This document shows positions 37,697 through 49,465 of a stretch of DNA of 64,000 nucleotides, in pieces. Numbering within the stretch: the stretch's first letter is position 1; each line of letters opens with the position of its first letter. The stretch comes from Sabellastarte sp. h YS-2021 (taxonomy: Eukaryota; Annelida; Polychaeta; Sabellida; Sabellidae), in the NCBI GenBank assembly GCA_964017235.1, contig OZ024940.1:558001-622000 (forward strand). The letters run 5' to 3'. Position numbers and translations under genes: made by a program. A model generated the notes under the pieces. It saw only the letters and a list, made by a program, of their open reading frames with translations. It did not search any database and was not told where the DNA came from.

Positions 37697-37889
37697 TCAA
37701 TGGGAAATACTGTTTCTGCTCATATCTGCCACATTAAGGTCTTTAGACCCTACCCTGTTATATTGTATAGACTCAGACTGGACCCCTCTATCCATTGGTG
37801 GGAAAAAATTGGTGTCCCTCGGAACGACCAAATATGGCGTACTCGGGGGTAAGGTAACTGTACATGTATGACCAAATCCCCATCTAAAA
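37697..37889 (+). repeat. Chimeric A/B junction monomer
   Basis: The first part has type-A signatures (GGAAATACTG and CATATCTGCCACATT). The second part has type-B signatures: TCTATCCATTGG from 37788, GGTGGGAAAAAATTGG, GTACTCGGGGGTAAGG, GTAACTGTACATG and CCAAATCCCCATCTAAAA. The switch therefore lies in the stretch shared by both types, roughly 37736-37790, and the unit keeps the normal 193-bp length. This is what a homologous, in-register recombination between subfamilies would leave. Confidence 0.9.
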
Positions 37890-39264
37890 TCAATGGGAAA
37901 TAGTGTTTCTGCTCATATCTACGAAACTAAGGTCTTTAGACCCTACCCTGTTATATTGTATAGACTCAGACTGGACCCCTCTATCCATTGGTGCAAAAAA
38001 ATTGGTGTCCCTCAGAACGACCAAATTTGGCGTACTCGGGGGTAAGGTAACTCTACAGGTATGAGCAAATCCCCATCTAAAATCAATGGGAAATAGTGTT
38101 TCTGCTCATATCTACGAAACTAAGGTCTTTAGACCCTACCCTGTTATATTGTATAGACTCAGACTGGACCCCTCTATCCATTGGTGCAAAAAAATTGGTG
38201 TCCCTCGGAACGACCAAATTTGGCGTACTCGGTGGTAAGGCAACTGTACTAGTTTATATGCATGGCCAAAGCCCCATTTAAAATCAATGGGAAATAGTGT
38301 TTCTGCTCATATCTACAAAACTAAGGTCTTTAGACCCTACCCTGTTATATTGTATAGACTCAGACTAGACCCCTCTATCCATTGGTGGAAAAAATTTAGT
38401 GTCCCTCAGAATGATCAAATTTGGCGTACTCGGGGGTAAGGTAACTGTACATGTATGACCAAATCCCCATCTAAAATCAATGGGAAATAGTGTTTCTGCT
38501 CATATCTACGAAACTAAGGTCTTTAGACCCTACCCTGTTATATTGTATAGACTCAGACTGGACCCCTCTATCCATTGGTGCAAAAAAATTGGTGTCCCTC
38601 GGAACGACCAAATTTGGCGTACTCGGTGGTAAGGCAACTGTACTTGTTTATATGCATGGCCAAAGCCCCATTTAAAATCAATGGGAAATAGTGTTTCTGC
38701 TCATATCTACAAAACTAAGGTCTTTAGACCCTACCCTGTTATATTGTATAGACTCAGACTGGACCCCTCTATCCATTGGTGGAAAAAAATAAGTGTCCCT
38801 CAGAACGATCAAATTTGGCGTACTCAGGGGTAAGGTAACTGTACATGTATGACCAAATCCCCATCTAAAATCAATGGGAAATAGTGTTTCTGCTCATATC
38901 TACGAAACTAAGGTCTTTAGACCCTACCCTGTTATATTGTATAGACTCAGACTGGACCCCTCTATCCATTGGTGGAAAAAAATTGGTGTCCCTCGGAACG
39001 ACCAAATTTGGCGTACTCGGTGGTAAGGCAACTGTACTAGTTTATATGCATGGCCAAAGCCCCATTTAAAATCAATGGGAAATAGTGTTTCTGCTCATAT
39101 CTACGAAACTAAGGTCTTTAGACCCTACCCTGTTATATTGTATAGACTCAGACTGGACCCCTCTATCCATTGGTGGGAAAAAATTGGTGTCCCTCAGAAT
39201 GATCAAATTTGGCGTACTCGGGGGTAAGGTAACTGTACATGTATGACCAAATCCCCATCTAAAA

Positions 39265-40438
39265 TCAATGGGAAATAGTGTTTCTGCTCATATCTACGAA
39301 ACTAAGGTTTTTAGACCCTACCCTGTTATATTGTATAGGCTCAGACTGGACCCCTCTATCCATTGGTGGAAAAAAATTGGTGTCCCTCGGAACGACCAAT
39401 TTTGGCATACTCGGTGGTAAGGCAACTGTACTAGTTTATATGCATGGCCAAAGCCCCATTTAAAATCAATAGGAAATAGTGTTTCTGCTCATATCTACAA
39501 AACTAAGGTCTTTAGACCCTACCCTGTTATATTGTATAGACTCAGACTGGACCCCTCTATCCATTGGTGGAAAAAAATTAGTGTCCCTCAGAACGATCAA
39601 ATTTGGCGTACTCGGGGGTAAGGTAACTGTACATGTATGACTAAATAACAATCTAAAATCAATGGGAAATAGTGTTTCTGCTCATATCTACGAAACTAAG
39701 GTCTTTAGACCCTACCCTGTTATATTGTATAGACTCAGACTGGACCCCTCTATCCATTGGTGGAAAAAAATTGGTGTCCCTCGGAACGACCAAATTTGGC
39801 GTACTCGGTGGTAAGGTAACTGTACTAGTTTATATGCATGGCCAAAGCCCCATTTAAAATCAATGGGAAATAGTGTTTCTGCTCATATCTACGAAACTAA
39901 GGTCTTTAGACCCTACCCTGTTATATTGTATAGACTCAGACTGGACCCCTCTATCCATTGGTGGAAAAAAATTAGTGTCCCTCAGAACGATCAAATTTGG
40001 CGTACTCAGGGGCAAGGTAACTGTACATGTATGACCAAATCCCCATCTAAAATCAATGGGAAATAGTGTTTCTGCTCATATCTACGAAACTGAGGTCTTT
40101 AGAACCTACCCTGGTATATTGTATAGACTCAGACTGGACCCCTCTATCCATTGGTGGAAAAAAATTAGTGTCCCTCAGAATGATCAAATTTGGCGTACTC
40201 AGGGGTAAGGTAACTGTACATGTATGACCAAATCCCCATCTAAAATCAATGGGAAATAGTGTTTCTGCTCATATCTACGAAACTAAGGTCTTTAGACCCT
40301 ACCCTGTTATATTGTATAGACTCAGACTGGACCCCTCTATCCATTGGTGGGAAAAAATTGGTGTCCCTCGGAACGACCAAATTTGGCGTACTCAGGGGTA
40401 AGTTAACTGTACATGTATGACCAAATCCCCATCTAATA
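39265..40438 (+). repeat. Array B six-monomer unit (1174 bp), copy 1
   Basis: The unit has six monomers: long, short, long, short, short, short. Private markers are CAATTTTGGCATACTCGG near 39397, AATCAATAGGAAATAG near 39464, GACTAAATAACAATC near 39639, CAGGGGCAAGG near 40007 and GAACCTACCCTGG near 40102. Confidence 0.92.
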
Positions 40439-41612
40439 TCAATGGGAAATAGTGTTTCTGCTCATATCTACGAAACTAAGGTCTTTAGACCCTACCCTGT
40501 TATATTGTATAGACTCAGACTGGACCCCTCTATCCATTGGTGGAAAAAAATTGGTGTCCCTCGGAACGACCAATTTTGGCATACTCGGTGGTAAGGCAAC
40601 TGTACTAGTTTATATGCATGGCCAAAGCCCCATTTAAAATCAATAGGAAATAGTGTTTCTGCTCATATCTACAAAACTAAGGTCTTTAGACCCTACCCTG
40701 TTATATTGTATAGACTCAGACTGGACCCCTCTATCCATTGGTGGAAAAAAATTAGTGTCCCTCAGAACGATCAAATTTGGCGTACTCGGGGGTAAGGTAA
40801 CTGTACATGTATGACTAAATAACAATCTAAAATCAATGGGAAATAGTGTTTCTGCTCATATCTACGAAACTAAGGTCTTTAGACCCTACCCTGTTATATT
40901 GTATAGACTCAGACTGGACCCCTCTATCCATTGGTGGAAAAAAATTGGTGTCCCTCGGAACGACCAAATTTGGCGTACTCGGTGGTAAGGTAACTGTACT
41001 AGTTTATATGCATGGCCAAAGCCCCATTTAAAATCAATGGGAAATAGTGTTTCTGCTCATATCTACGAAACTAAGGTCTTTAGACCCTACCCTGTTATAT
41101 TGTATAGACTCAGACTGGACCCCTCTATCCATTGGTGGAAAAAAATTAGTGTCCCTCAGAACGATCAAATTTGGCGTACTCAAGGGCAAGGTAACTGTAC
41201 ATGTATGACCAAATCCCCATCTAAAATCAATGGGAAATAGTGTTTCTGCTCATATCTACGAAACTGAGGTCTTTAGAACCTACCCTGGTATATTGTATAG
41301 ACTCAGACTGGACCCCTCTATCCATTGGTGGAAAAAAATTAGTGTCCCTCAGAATGATCAAATTTGGCGTACTCAGGGGTAAGGTAACTGTACATGTATG
41401 ACCAAATCCCCATCTAAAATCAATGGGAAATAGTGTTTCTGCTCATATCTACGAAACTAAGGTCTTTAGACCCTACCCTGTTATATTGTATAGACTCAGA
41501 CTGGACCCCTCTATCCATTGGTGGAAAAAAATTAGTGTCCCTCAGAATGACCAAATTTGGCGTACTCGGGGGTAAGGTAACTGTACATGTATGAGCAAAT
41601 CCCCATCTAAAA
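40439..41612 (+). repeat. Array B six-monomer unit (1174 bp), copy 2
   Basis: This is a direct tandem copy of the preceding unit, with each marker at +1174: CAATTTTGGCATACTCGG near 40571, AATCAATAGGAAATAG near 40638, GACTAAATAACAATC near 40813 and GAACCTACCCTGG near 41276. Differences noticed are CAAGGGCAAGG at about 41181 in place of CAGGGGCAAGG, and GGTCTTT where copy 1 has GGTTTTT (near 39307). Confidence 0.92.
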
Positions 41613-42802
41613 TCAATGGGAAATAGTGTTTCTGCTCATATCTACGAAACTGAGGTCTTTAGACCCTACCCTGTTATATTGTATAGACTCAGACTGGACC
41701 CCTCTATCCATTGGTGGAAAAAAATTGGTGTCCCTCGGAACGACCAAATTTGGCGTACTCGGTGGTAAGGCAACTGTACTAGTTTATATGCATGGCCAAA
41801 GCCCCATTTAAAATCAATGGGAAATAGTGTTTCTGCTCATAACTACAAAACTAAGGTCTTTAGTCCCTACCCTGTTATATTGTATAGACTCAGACTGGAC
41901 CCCTCTATCCATTGGTGGGAAAAAATTGGTGTCCCTCGGAACGACCAAATTTGGCGTACTCAGGGGTAAGGTAACTGTACATGTATGACCAAATCCCCAT
42001 CTAATATCAATGGGAAATAGTGTTTCTGCTCATATCTACGAAACTAAGGTCTTTAGACCCTACCCTGTTATATTGTATAGACTCAGACTGGACCCCTCTA
42101 TCCATTGGTGGAAAAAAATTGGTGTCCCTCGGAACGACCAAATTTGGCATACTCGGTGGTAAGGCAACTGTTCTAGTTTATATGCATGGCCAAAGCCCCA
42201 TTTAAAATCAATGGGAAATAGTGTTTCTGCTCATATCTACGAAACTAAGGTCTTTAGACCCTACCCTGTTATATTGTATAGACTCAGACTGGACCCCTCT
42301 ATCCATTGGTGGAAAAAAATTAGTGTCCCTCAGAACGATCAAATTTGGCGTACTCGGTGGTAAGGCAACTGTACTAGTTTATATGCATGGCCAAAGCCCC
42401 ATTTAAAATCAATGGGAAATAGTGTTTCTGCTCATATCTACGAAACTAAGGTCTTTAGACCCTACCCTGTTATATTGTATAGACTCAGACTGGACCCCTC
42501 TATCCATTGGTGGGAAAAAATTGGTGTCCCTCAGAACGATCAAATTTGGCGTACTCGGGGGTAAGGTAACTGTACATGTAAGACCAAATCCCCATCTAAA
42601 ATCAATGGGAAATAGTGTTTCTGAACATATCTACGAAACTAAGGTTTTTAGACCCTACCCTGTTATATTGTATAGACTCAGACTGGACCCCTCTATCCAT
42701 TGGTGGAAAAAAATTGGTGTCCCTCGGAACGACCAAATTTGGCATACTCGGTGGTAAGGCAACTGTACTAGTTTATATGTATGGCAAAAGCCTCATTTAA
42801 AA

Positions 42803-43000
42803 TCAATGGGAAATAGTGTTTCTGCTCATATCTACAAATCTAAGGTCTTTAGACCCTACCCTGTTATATTGTATAGACTCAGACTGGACCCCTCTATCCA
42901 TTGGTGGAAAAAAATTAGTGTCCCTCAGAACGATCAAATTTGGCGTACTCAGGGGTTAGGTAACTGTACATGTATGACTAAATAACAATCTAAAATCAAT
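42803..43000 (+). repeat. Third occurrence of a B-unit marker at the contig edge
   Basis: The last complete unit (42803-42995) ends with the same private GACTAAATAACAATC marker (near 42976) that characterises the second monomer of the 1174-bp unit. The sequence then stops 5 bases into the next monomer. The assembled contig thus ends at a point where a further near-identical copy would be expected, which is a typical place for an assembler to break. Confidence 0.75.
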
Positions 43001-43200
43001 NNNNNNNNNNNNNNNNNNNNNNNNNNNNNNNNNNNNNNNNNNNNNNNNNNNNNNNNNNNNNNNNNNNNNNNNNNNNNNNNNNNNNNNNNNNNNNNNNNNN
43101 NNNNNNNNNNNNNNNNNNNNNNNNNNNNNNNNNNNNNNNNNNNNNNNNNNNNNNNNNNNNNNNNNNNNNNNNNNNNNNNNNNNNNNNNNNNNNNNNNNNN
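43001..43200. other. Assembly gap (200 N)
   Basis: There are exactly 200 N. The round length suggests a fixed-size scaffold placeholder, so the true distance between the flanks is unknown. The left flank is array B in + orientation and the right flank is array A in - orientation, so neither sequence nor phase continues across it. Open frames that run through the N (42949-43351, minus strand) are artefacts. Confidence 0.98.
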
Positions 43201-43354
43201 ACCACCGAGTACGCCAAATTTGGTCGTTCCGAGGGACACCAATTTTTTTCCACCAATAGATAGAGGGGTCCAGTCTGAGTCTATACAATATAACAGGGTA
43301 GGGTCTAAAGACCTTAAGTTGGCAGATATGAGCAGAAACAGTATTTCCCATTGA

Positions 43355-46320
43355 TTTTAAATGGGGAATTTGTCATGCATACACACTAGTACAGTTGCCT
43401 TACCACCGAGTACGCCAAATTTGGACGTTCCGAGGGACACCAATTTTTTTCCACCAATAGATAGAGGGGTCCAGTCTGAGTCTATACAATATAACAGGGT
43501 AGGGTCTAAAGACCTTAATGTGGCAGATATGAGAAGAAACAGTATTTCCCATTGATTTTAAATGGGGAATTTGTCATACATGTGTAGATGCCTTACCATC
43601 AAGTACGCCAAATTTGGTCGTTCCGAGGGACACCAATTTTTTTCCACCAATAGATAGAGGGGTCCAGTCTGAGTCTATACAATATCACAGGGTAGGGTCT
43701 AAAGACCTTAATGTGGCAGATATGAGCAGAAACAGTATTTCCCATTGATTTTAAATGGGGAATTTGTCATACATGTGTAGATGCCTTACCACCGAGTACG
43801 CCAAATTTGGTCGTTCTGAGGGACACCAATTTTTTTCCACCAATGGATGGAGGGGTCCAGTCTGAGTCTATACAATATAACAGGGTAGGGTCTAAAGACC
43901 TTAAGTTGGCAGATATGAGCAGAAACAGTATTTCCCATTGATTTTAAATGGGGAATTTGTCATGCATACATTCTAGTACAGTTGCGTTACCACCGAGTAC
44001 GCCAAATTTGGTCGTTCCGAGGGACACCAATTTTTTTCCACCAATAGATAGAGGGGTCCAGTCTGAGTCTATACAATATAACAGGGTAGGGTCTAAAGAC
44101 CTTAAATCGGCAGATATGAGCAGAAACAGTATTTCCCATTGATTTTAAATGGGGAATTTGTCATGCATACACACTAGTACAGTTGCCTTACCATCGAGTA
44201 CGCCAAATTTGGTCATTCCGAGGGACACCAATTTTTTTCCACCAATAGATAGAGGGGTCCAGTCTGAGTCTATACAATATAACAGGGTAGGGTCTAAAGA
44301 CCTTAAGTTGGCAGATATGAGCAGAAACAGTATTTCCCATTGATTTTAAATGGGGAATTTGTCATGCATACACACTAGTACAGTTGCCTTACCACCGAGT
44401 ACGCCAAATTTGGACGTTCCGAGGGACACCAATTTTTTTCCACCAATAGATAGAGGGGTCCAGTCTGAGTCTATACAATATAACAGGGTAGGGTCTAAAG
44501 ACCTTAATGTGGCAGATATGAGAAGAAACAGTATTTCCCATTGATTTTAAATGGGGAATTTGTCATACATGTGTAGATGCCTTACCATCAAGTACGCCAA
44601 ATTTGGTCGTTCCGAGGGACACCAATTTTTTTCCACCAATAGATAGAGGGGTCCAGTCTGAGTCTATACAATATCACAGGGTAGGGTCTAAAGACCTTAA
44701 TGTGGCAGATATGAGCAGAAACAGTATTTCCCATTGATTTTAAATGGGGAATTTGTCATACATGTGTAGATGCCTTACCACCGAGTACGCCAAATTTGGT
44801 CGTTCTGAGGGACACCAATTTTTTTCCACCAATGGATGGAGGGGTCCAGTCTGAGTCTATACAATATAACAGGGTAGGGTCTAAAGACCTTAAGTTGGCA
44901 GATATGAGCAGAAACAGTATTTCCCATTGATTTTAAATGGGGAATTTGTCATGCATACATTCTAGTACAGTTGCGTTACCACCGAGTACGCCAAATTTGG
45001 TCGTTCCGAGGGACACCAATTTTTTTCCACCAATAGATAGAGGGGTCCAGTCTGAGTCTATACAATATAACAGGGTAGGGTCTAAAGACCTTAAATCGGC
45101 AGATATGAGCAGAAACAGTATTTCCCATTGATTTTAAATGGGGAATTTGTCATGCATACACACTAGTACAGTTGCCTTACCATCGAGTACGCCAAATTTG
45201 GTCATTCCGAGGGACACCAATTTTTTTCCACCAATAGATAGAGGGGTCCAGTCTGAGTCTATACAATATAACAGGGTAGGGTCTAAAGACCTTAAGTTGG
45301 CAGATATGAGCAGAAACAGTATTTCCCATTGATTTTAAATGGGGAATTTGTCATGCATACACACTAGTACAGTTGCCTTACCACCGAGTACGCCAAATTT
45401 GGACGTTCCGAGGGACACCAATTTTTTTCCACCAATAGATAGAGGGGTCCAGTCTGAGTCTATACAATATAACAGGGTAGGGTCTAAAGACCTTAATGTG
45501 GCAGATATGAGAAGAAACAGTATTTCCCATTGATTTTAAATGGGGAATTTGTCATACATGTGTAGATGCCTTACCATCGAGTACGCCAAATTTGGTCGTT
45601 CCGAGGGACACCAATTTTTTTCCACCAATAGATAGAGGGGTCCAGTCTGAGTCTATACAATATCACAGGGTAGGGTCTAAAGACCTTAATGTGGCAGATA
45701 TGAGCAGAAACAGTATTTCCCATTGATTTTAAATGGGGAATTTGTCATACATGTGTAGATGCCTTACCACCGAGTACGCCAAATTTGGTCGTTCCGAGGG
45801 ACACCAATTTTTTTCCACCAATGGATGGAGGGGTCCAGTCTGAGTCTATACAATATAACAGGGTAGGGTCTAAAGACCTTAAGTTGACAGATATGAGCAG
45901 AAACAGTATTTCCCATTGATCTTAAATGGGGAATTTGTCATGCATACACACTAGTACAGTTGCCTTACCACCGAGTACGCCAAATTTAGTCGTTCCGAGG
46001 GACACCAATTTTTTTCCACCAATAGATAGAGGGGTCCAGTCTGAGTCTATACAATATAACAGGGTAGGGTCTAAAGACCTTAAATCGGCAGATATGAGCA
46101 GAAACAGTATTTCCCATTGATTTTAAATGGGGAATTAGTCATGCATACACACTAGTACAGTTGCCTTACCACCGAGTACGCCAAATTTGGACGTTCCGAG
46201 GGACACCAATTTTTTTCCAGGAATAGATAGAGGGGTCCAGTCTGAGTCTATACAATATAAGAGGGTAGGGTCTAAAGACCTTAATGTGGCAGATATGAGC
46301 AGAAACAGTATTTCCCATTG
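43355..46320 (-). repeat. Five-monomer higher-order unit (989 bp), three tandem copies
   Basis: Units 43355-44343, 44344-45332 and 45333-46321 each hold five monomers: long, short, short, long, long. The first two copies share ACCATCAAG (43590, 44579), GTTCTGAGG (43811, 44800) and CATACATTCTAGTAC (43964, 44953). The third starts the same way but has ACCATCGAG and GTTCCGAGG, and from about 45.88 kb changes to GTTGACAGATATG, GATCTTAAATGG and GGAATTAGTCATG. It is therefore a recombinant of two unit types. Confidence 0.9.
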
Positions 46321-46321
46321 A

Positions 46322-47696
46322 TTTTAAATGGGGAATTTGTCATACATGTGTAGATGCCTTACCACCGAGTACGCCAAATTTGGTCGTTCCGAGGGACACC
46401 AATTTTTTTCCACCAATGGATGGAGGGGTCCAGTCTGAGTCTATACAATATAACAGGGTAGGGTCTAAAGACCTTAAGTTGGCAGATATGAGCAGAAACA
46501 GTATTTCCCATTGATTTTAAATGGGGAATTTGTCATGCATACACACTAGTATAGTTGCCTTACCACCGAGTACGCCAAATTTGGTCGTTCCGAGGGACAC
46601 CAATTTTTTTCCACCAATAGATAGAGGGGTCCAGTCTGAGTCTATACAATATAACAGGGTAGGGTCTAAAGACCTTAAATCGGCAGATATGAGCAGAAAC
46701 AGTATTTCCCATTGATTTTAAATGGGGAATTTGTCATACATGTGTAGATGCCTTACCACCGAGTACGCCAAATTTGGTCGTTCCGAGGGACACCAATTTT
46801 TTTCCACCAATAGATAGAGGGGTCCAGTCTGAGTCTATACAATATAACAGGGTAGGGTCTAAAGACCTTAAGTTGACAGATATGAGCAGAAACAGTATTG
46901 CCCATTGATTTTAAATCGGGAATTTGTCATGCATACACACTAGTACAGCTGCCTTACCACCGAGTACGCCAAATTTGGTCGTTCCGAGGGACACCAATTT
47001 TTTTCCACCAATAGATAGAAGGGTCCAGTCTGAGTCTATACAATATAACAGGGTAGGGTCTAAAGACCTTAAATCGGCAGATATGAGCAGAAACAGTATT
47101 TCCCATTGATTTTAAATGGGGAATTTGTCATACATGTGTAGATGCCTTACCACCGAGTACGCCAAATTTGGTCGTTCCGAGGGACACCAATTTTTTTCCA
47201 CCAATAGATAGAGGGGTCCAGTCTGAGTCTATACAATATAACAGGGTAGGGTCTAAAGACCTTAAATCGGCAGATATGAGCAGAAACAGTATTTCCCATT
47301 GATTTTAAATGGGGAATTTGTCATAAATGTGTACATGCCTTACCACCGAGTACGCCAAATTTGGACGTTCCGAGGGACACCAATTTTTTCCCACCAATAG
47401 ATAGAGGGGTCCAGTCTGAGTCTATACAATATAACAGGGTAGGGTCTAAAGACCTTAAGTTGGCAGATATGAGCAGAAACAGTATTTCCCATTGATTTTA
47501 AATGGGGAATTTGTCATGCATACACACTAGTACAGTTGCCTTACCACCGAGTACACCAAATTTGGACGTTCCGAGGGACACCAATTTTTTTCCACCAATA
47601 GATAGAGGGGTCCAGTCTGAGTCTATACAATATAACAGGGTAGGGTCTAAAGACCTTAATGTGGCAGATATGACCAGAAACAGTATTTCCCATTGA
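46322..47696 (-). repeat. Mixed array-A monomers between higher-order blocks
   Basis: Seven units, with long ones at 46515, 46909 and 47496, link the 989-bp series to the 1769-bp series. Private markers are AGTATTGCCCATTG near 46894 with AAATCGGGAATTTG near 46914 (the first ATG of the frame is lost, leaving 61 codons), GATAGAAGGG near 47011, CATAAATGTGTACATG near 47322 and TTTTTTCCCACC near 47384. The block recurs at +5508 (52.2-53.2 kb). Confidence 0.85.
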
Positions 47697-49465
47697 TTTT
47701 AAATGGGTAATTTGTCATACATGTGTAGATGCCTTACCATCGAGTACGCCAAATTTGGTCGTTCCGAGGGACACCAATTTTTTTCCACCAATGGATGGAG
47801 GGGTTCAGTCTGAGTCTATACAATATAACAGGGTAGGGTCTAAAGACCTTAAGTTGGCAGATATGAGCAGAAACAGTATTTCCCATTGATTTTAAATGGG
47901 GAATTTGTCATGCATACATTCTAGTACAGTTGCGTTACCACCGAGTACGCCAAATTTGGTCGTTCCGAGGGACACCAATTTTTTTCCACCAATAGATAGA
48001 GGGGTCCAGTCTGAGTCTATACAATATAACAGGGTAGGGTCTAAAGACCTTAAGTTGGCAGATATGAGCAGAAACAGTATTTCCCATTGATTTTAAATGG
48101 GGAATTTGTCATGCATACACACTAGTACAGTTGCCTTACCACCGAGTACGCCAAATTTGGACGTTCCGAGGGACACCAATTTTTTTCCACCAATAGATAG
48201 AGGGGTCCAGTCTGAGTCTATACAATATAACAGGGTAGGGTCTAAAGACCTTAATGTGGCAGATATGAGAAGAAACAGTATTTCCCATTGATTTTAAATG
48301 GGGAATTTGTCATACATGTGTAGATGCCTTACCATCAAGTACGCCAAATTTGGTCGTTCCGAGGGACACCAATTTTTTTCCACCAATAGATAGAGGGGTC
48401 CAGTCTGAGTCTATACAATATCACAGGGTAGGGTCTAAAGACCTTAATGTGGCAGATATGAGCAGAAACAGTATTTCCCATTGATTTTAAATGGGGAATT
48501 TGTCATACATGTGTAGATGCCTTACCACCGAGTACGCCAAATTTGGTCGTTCTGAGGGACACCAATTTTTTTCCACCAATGGATGGAGGGGTCCAGTCTG
48601 AGTCTATACAATATAACAGGGTAGGGTCTAAAGACCTTAAGTTGACAGATATGAGCAGAAACAGTATTTCCCATTGATCTTAAATGGGGAATTTGTCATG
48701 CATACACACTAGTACAGTTGCCTTACCACCGAGTACGCCAAATTTAGTCGTTCCGAGGGACACCAATTTTTTTCCACCAATAGATAGAGGGGTCCAGTCT
48801 GAGTCTATACAATATAACAGGGTAGGGTCTAAAGACCTTAAATCGGCAGATATGAGCAGAAACAGTATTTCCCATTGATTTTAAATGGGGAATTAGTCAT
48901 GCATACACACTAGTACAGTTGCCTTACCACCGAGTACGCCAAATTTGGACGTTCCGAGGGACACCAATTTTTTTCCACCAATAGATAGAGGGGTCCAGTC
49001 TGAGTCTATACAATATCACAGGGTAGGGTCTAAAGACCTTAATGTGGCAGATATGAGCAGAAACAGTATTTCCCATTGATTTTAAATGGGGAATTTGTCA
49101 TACATGTGTAGATACCTTACCATCGAGTACGCCAAATTTGGTCGTTCCGAGGGACACCAATTTTTTTCCACCAATGGATGGAGGGGTCCAGTCTGAGTCT
49201 ATACAATACAACAGGGTAGGGTCTAAAGACCTTAAGTTGGCAGATATGAGCAGAAACAGTATTTCCCATTGATTTTAAATGGGGAATTTGTCATAAATGT
49301 GTACATGCCTTACCACCGAGTACACCAAATTTGGACGTTCCGAGGGACACCAATTTTTTTCCACCAATAGATAGAGGGGTCCAGTCTGAGTCTATACAAT
49401 ATAACAGGGTAGGGTCTAAAGACCTTAATGTGGCAGATATGACCAGAAACAGTATTTCCCATTGA
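47697..49465 (-). repeat. Nine-monomer higher-order unit (1769 bp), copy 1
   Basis: Nine units: short, long, long, short, short, long, long, short, short. The block opens with the single-base marker AAATGGGTAATTTG (47701) and includes CATACATTCTAGTAC, AGAAGAAACAG, ATATCACAGGG, GATCTTAAATGG and GGAATTAGTCATG in that order. It is followed directly by a second copy. Confidence 0.9.

Larger units (their letters stand above)
1..37889 (+). repeat. Satellite array A (193/201-bp monomers, head to tail)
   Basis: This is a continuous head-to-tail tandem array. A partial unit occupies 1-169. Complete units start at 170 and run without interruption to 37889, giving 194 monomers: 159 short (193 bp, two of 192 bp) and 35 long (201 bp). 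The lengths sum exactly to the 37720 bp spanned. Long units start at 556, 757, 1151, 1931, 3290, 3491, 3692, 4472, 6796, 7576, 9514, 11259, 11460, 11661, 14371, 14958, 16896, 17097, 18842, 19236, 20016, 22919, 23313, 24093, 25645, 26039, 26819, 30108, 32625, 33405, 34185, 34579, 34973, 35366 and 35759; all others are short. Variation is concentrated at a few sites: the bases after CATATCTGCC (ACATT, GATTT or AACTT), CTCTATC versus CTCCATC, GGTGG versus GGTTG, GGAACGACC versus GGAATGACC or GGAACGTCC, and the 8-bp indel. No unrelated sequence is inserted. No gene is seen; the function, if any, is unknown. Confidence 0.98.
37890..43000 (+). repeat. Satellite array B (diverged subfamily, 394-bp dimers)
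   Basis: There are 26 complete units followed by the first 5 bp of another; 15 are short (193 bp) and 11 long (201 bp), summing exactly to 5106 bp. Long units start at 38083, 38477, 38871, 39265, 39659, 40439, 40833, 41613, 42007, 42208 and 42602. Type B differs from A by TAGTGTTTCTG, CATATCTACGAAACTAAGG, TATCCATTGG, GGTAACTGTACATG with CCAAATCCCCATCT (short) and TTTATATGCATGGCC (long). By eye this is about 15-18 changes per unit, or roughly 91-92% identity to A. Long and short units mostly alternate, giving a 394-bp dimer. Recurrent 61-codon frames appear in the long units and one 111-codon frame at 42422-42757, the latter because TATGACC became TAAGACC near 42578; none looks coding. Confidence 0.95.

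Noticed and set aside
42422-42757. 111-codon open frame as a gene
   Set aside because: It is two satellite monomers read through because one stop (TGA in GTATGACC) mutated to AGA. The second half is the same repeat in another frame.
1-43000. CRISPR array
   Set aside because: The repeat units are about 193-201 bp, abut directly and have no unique spacers; there are no cas genes.
42949-43351. Open frames of 86-131 codons across the gap
   Set aside because: They exist only because N codons are not counted as stops.
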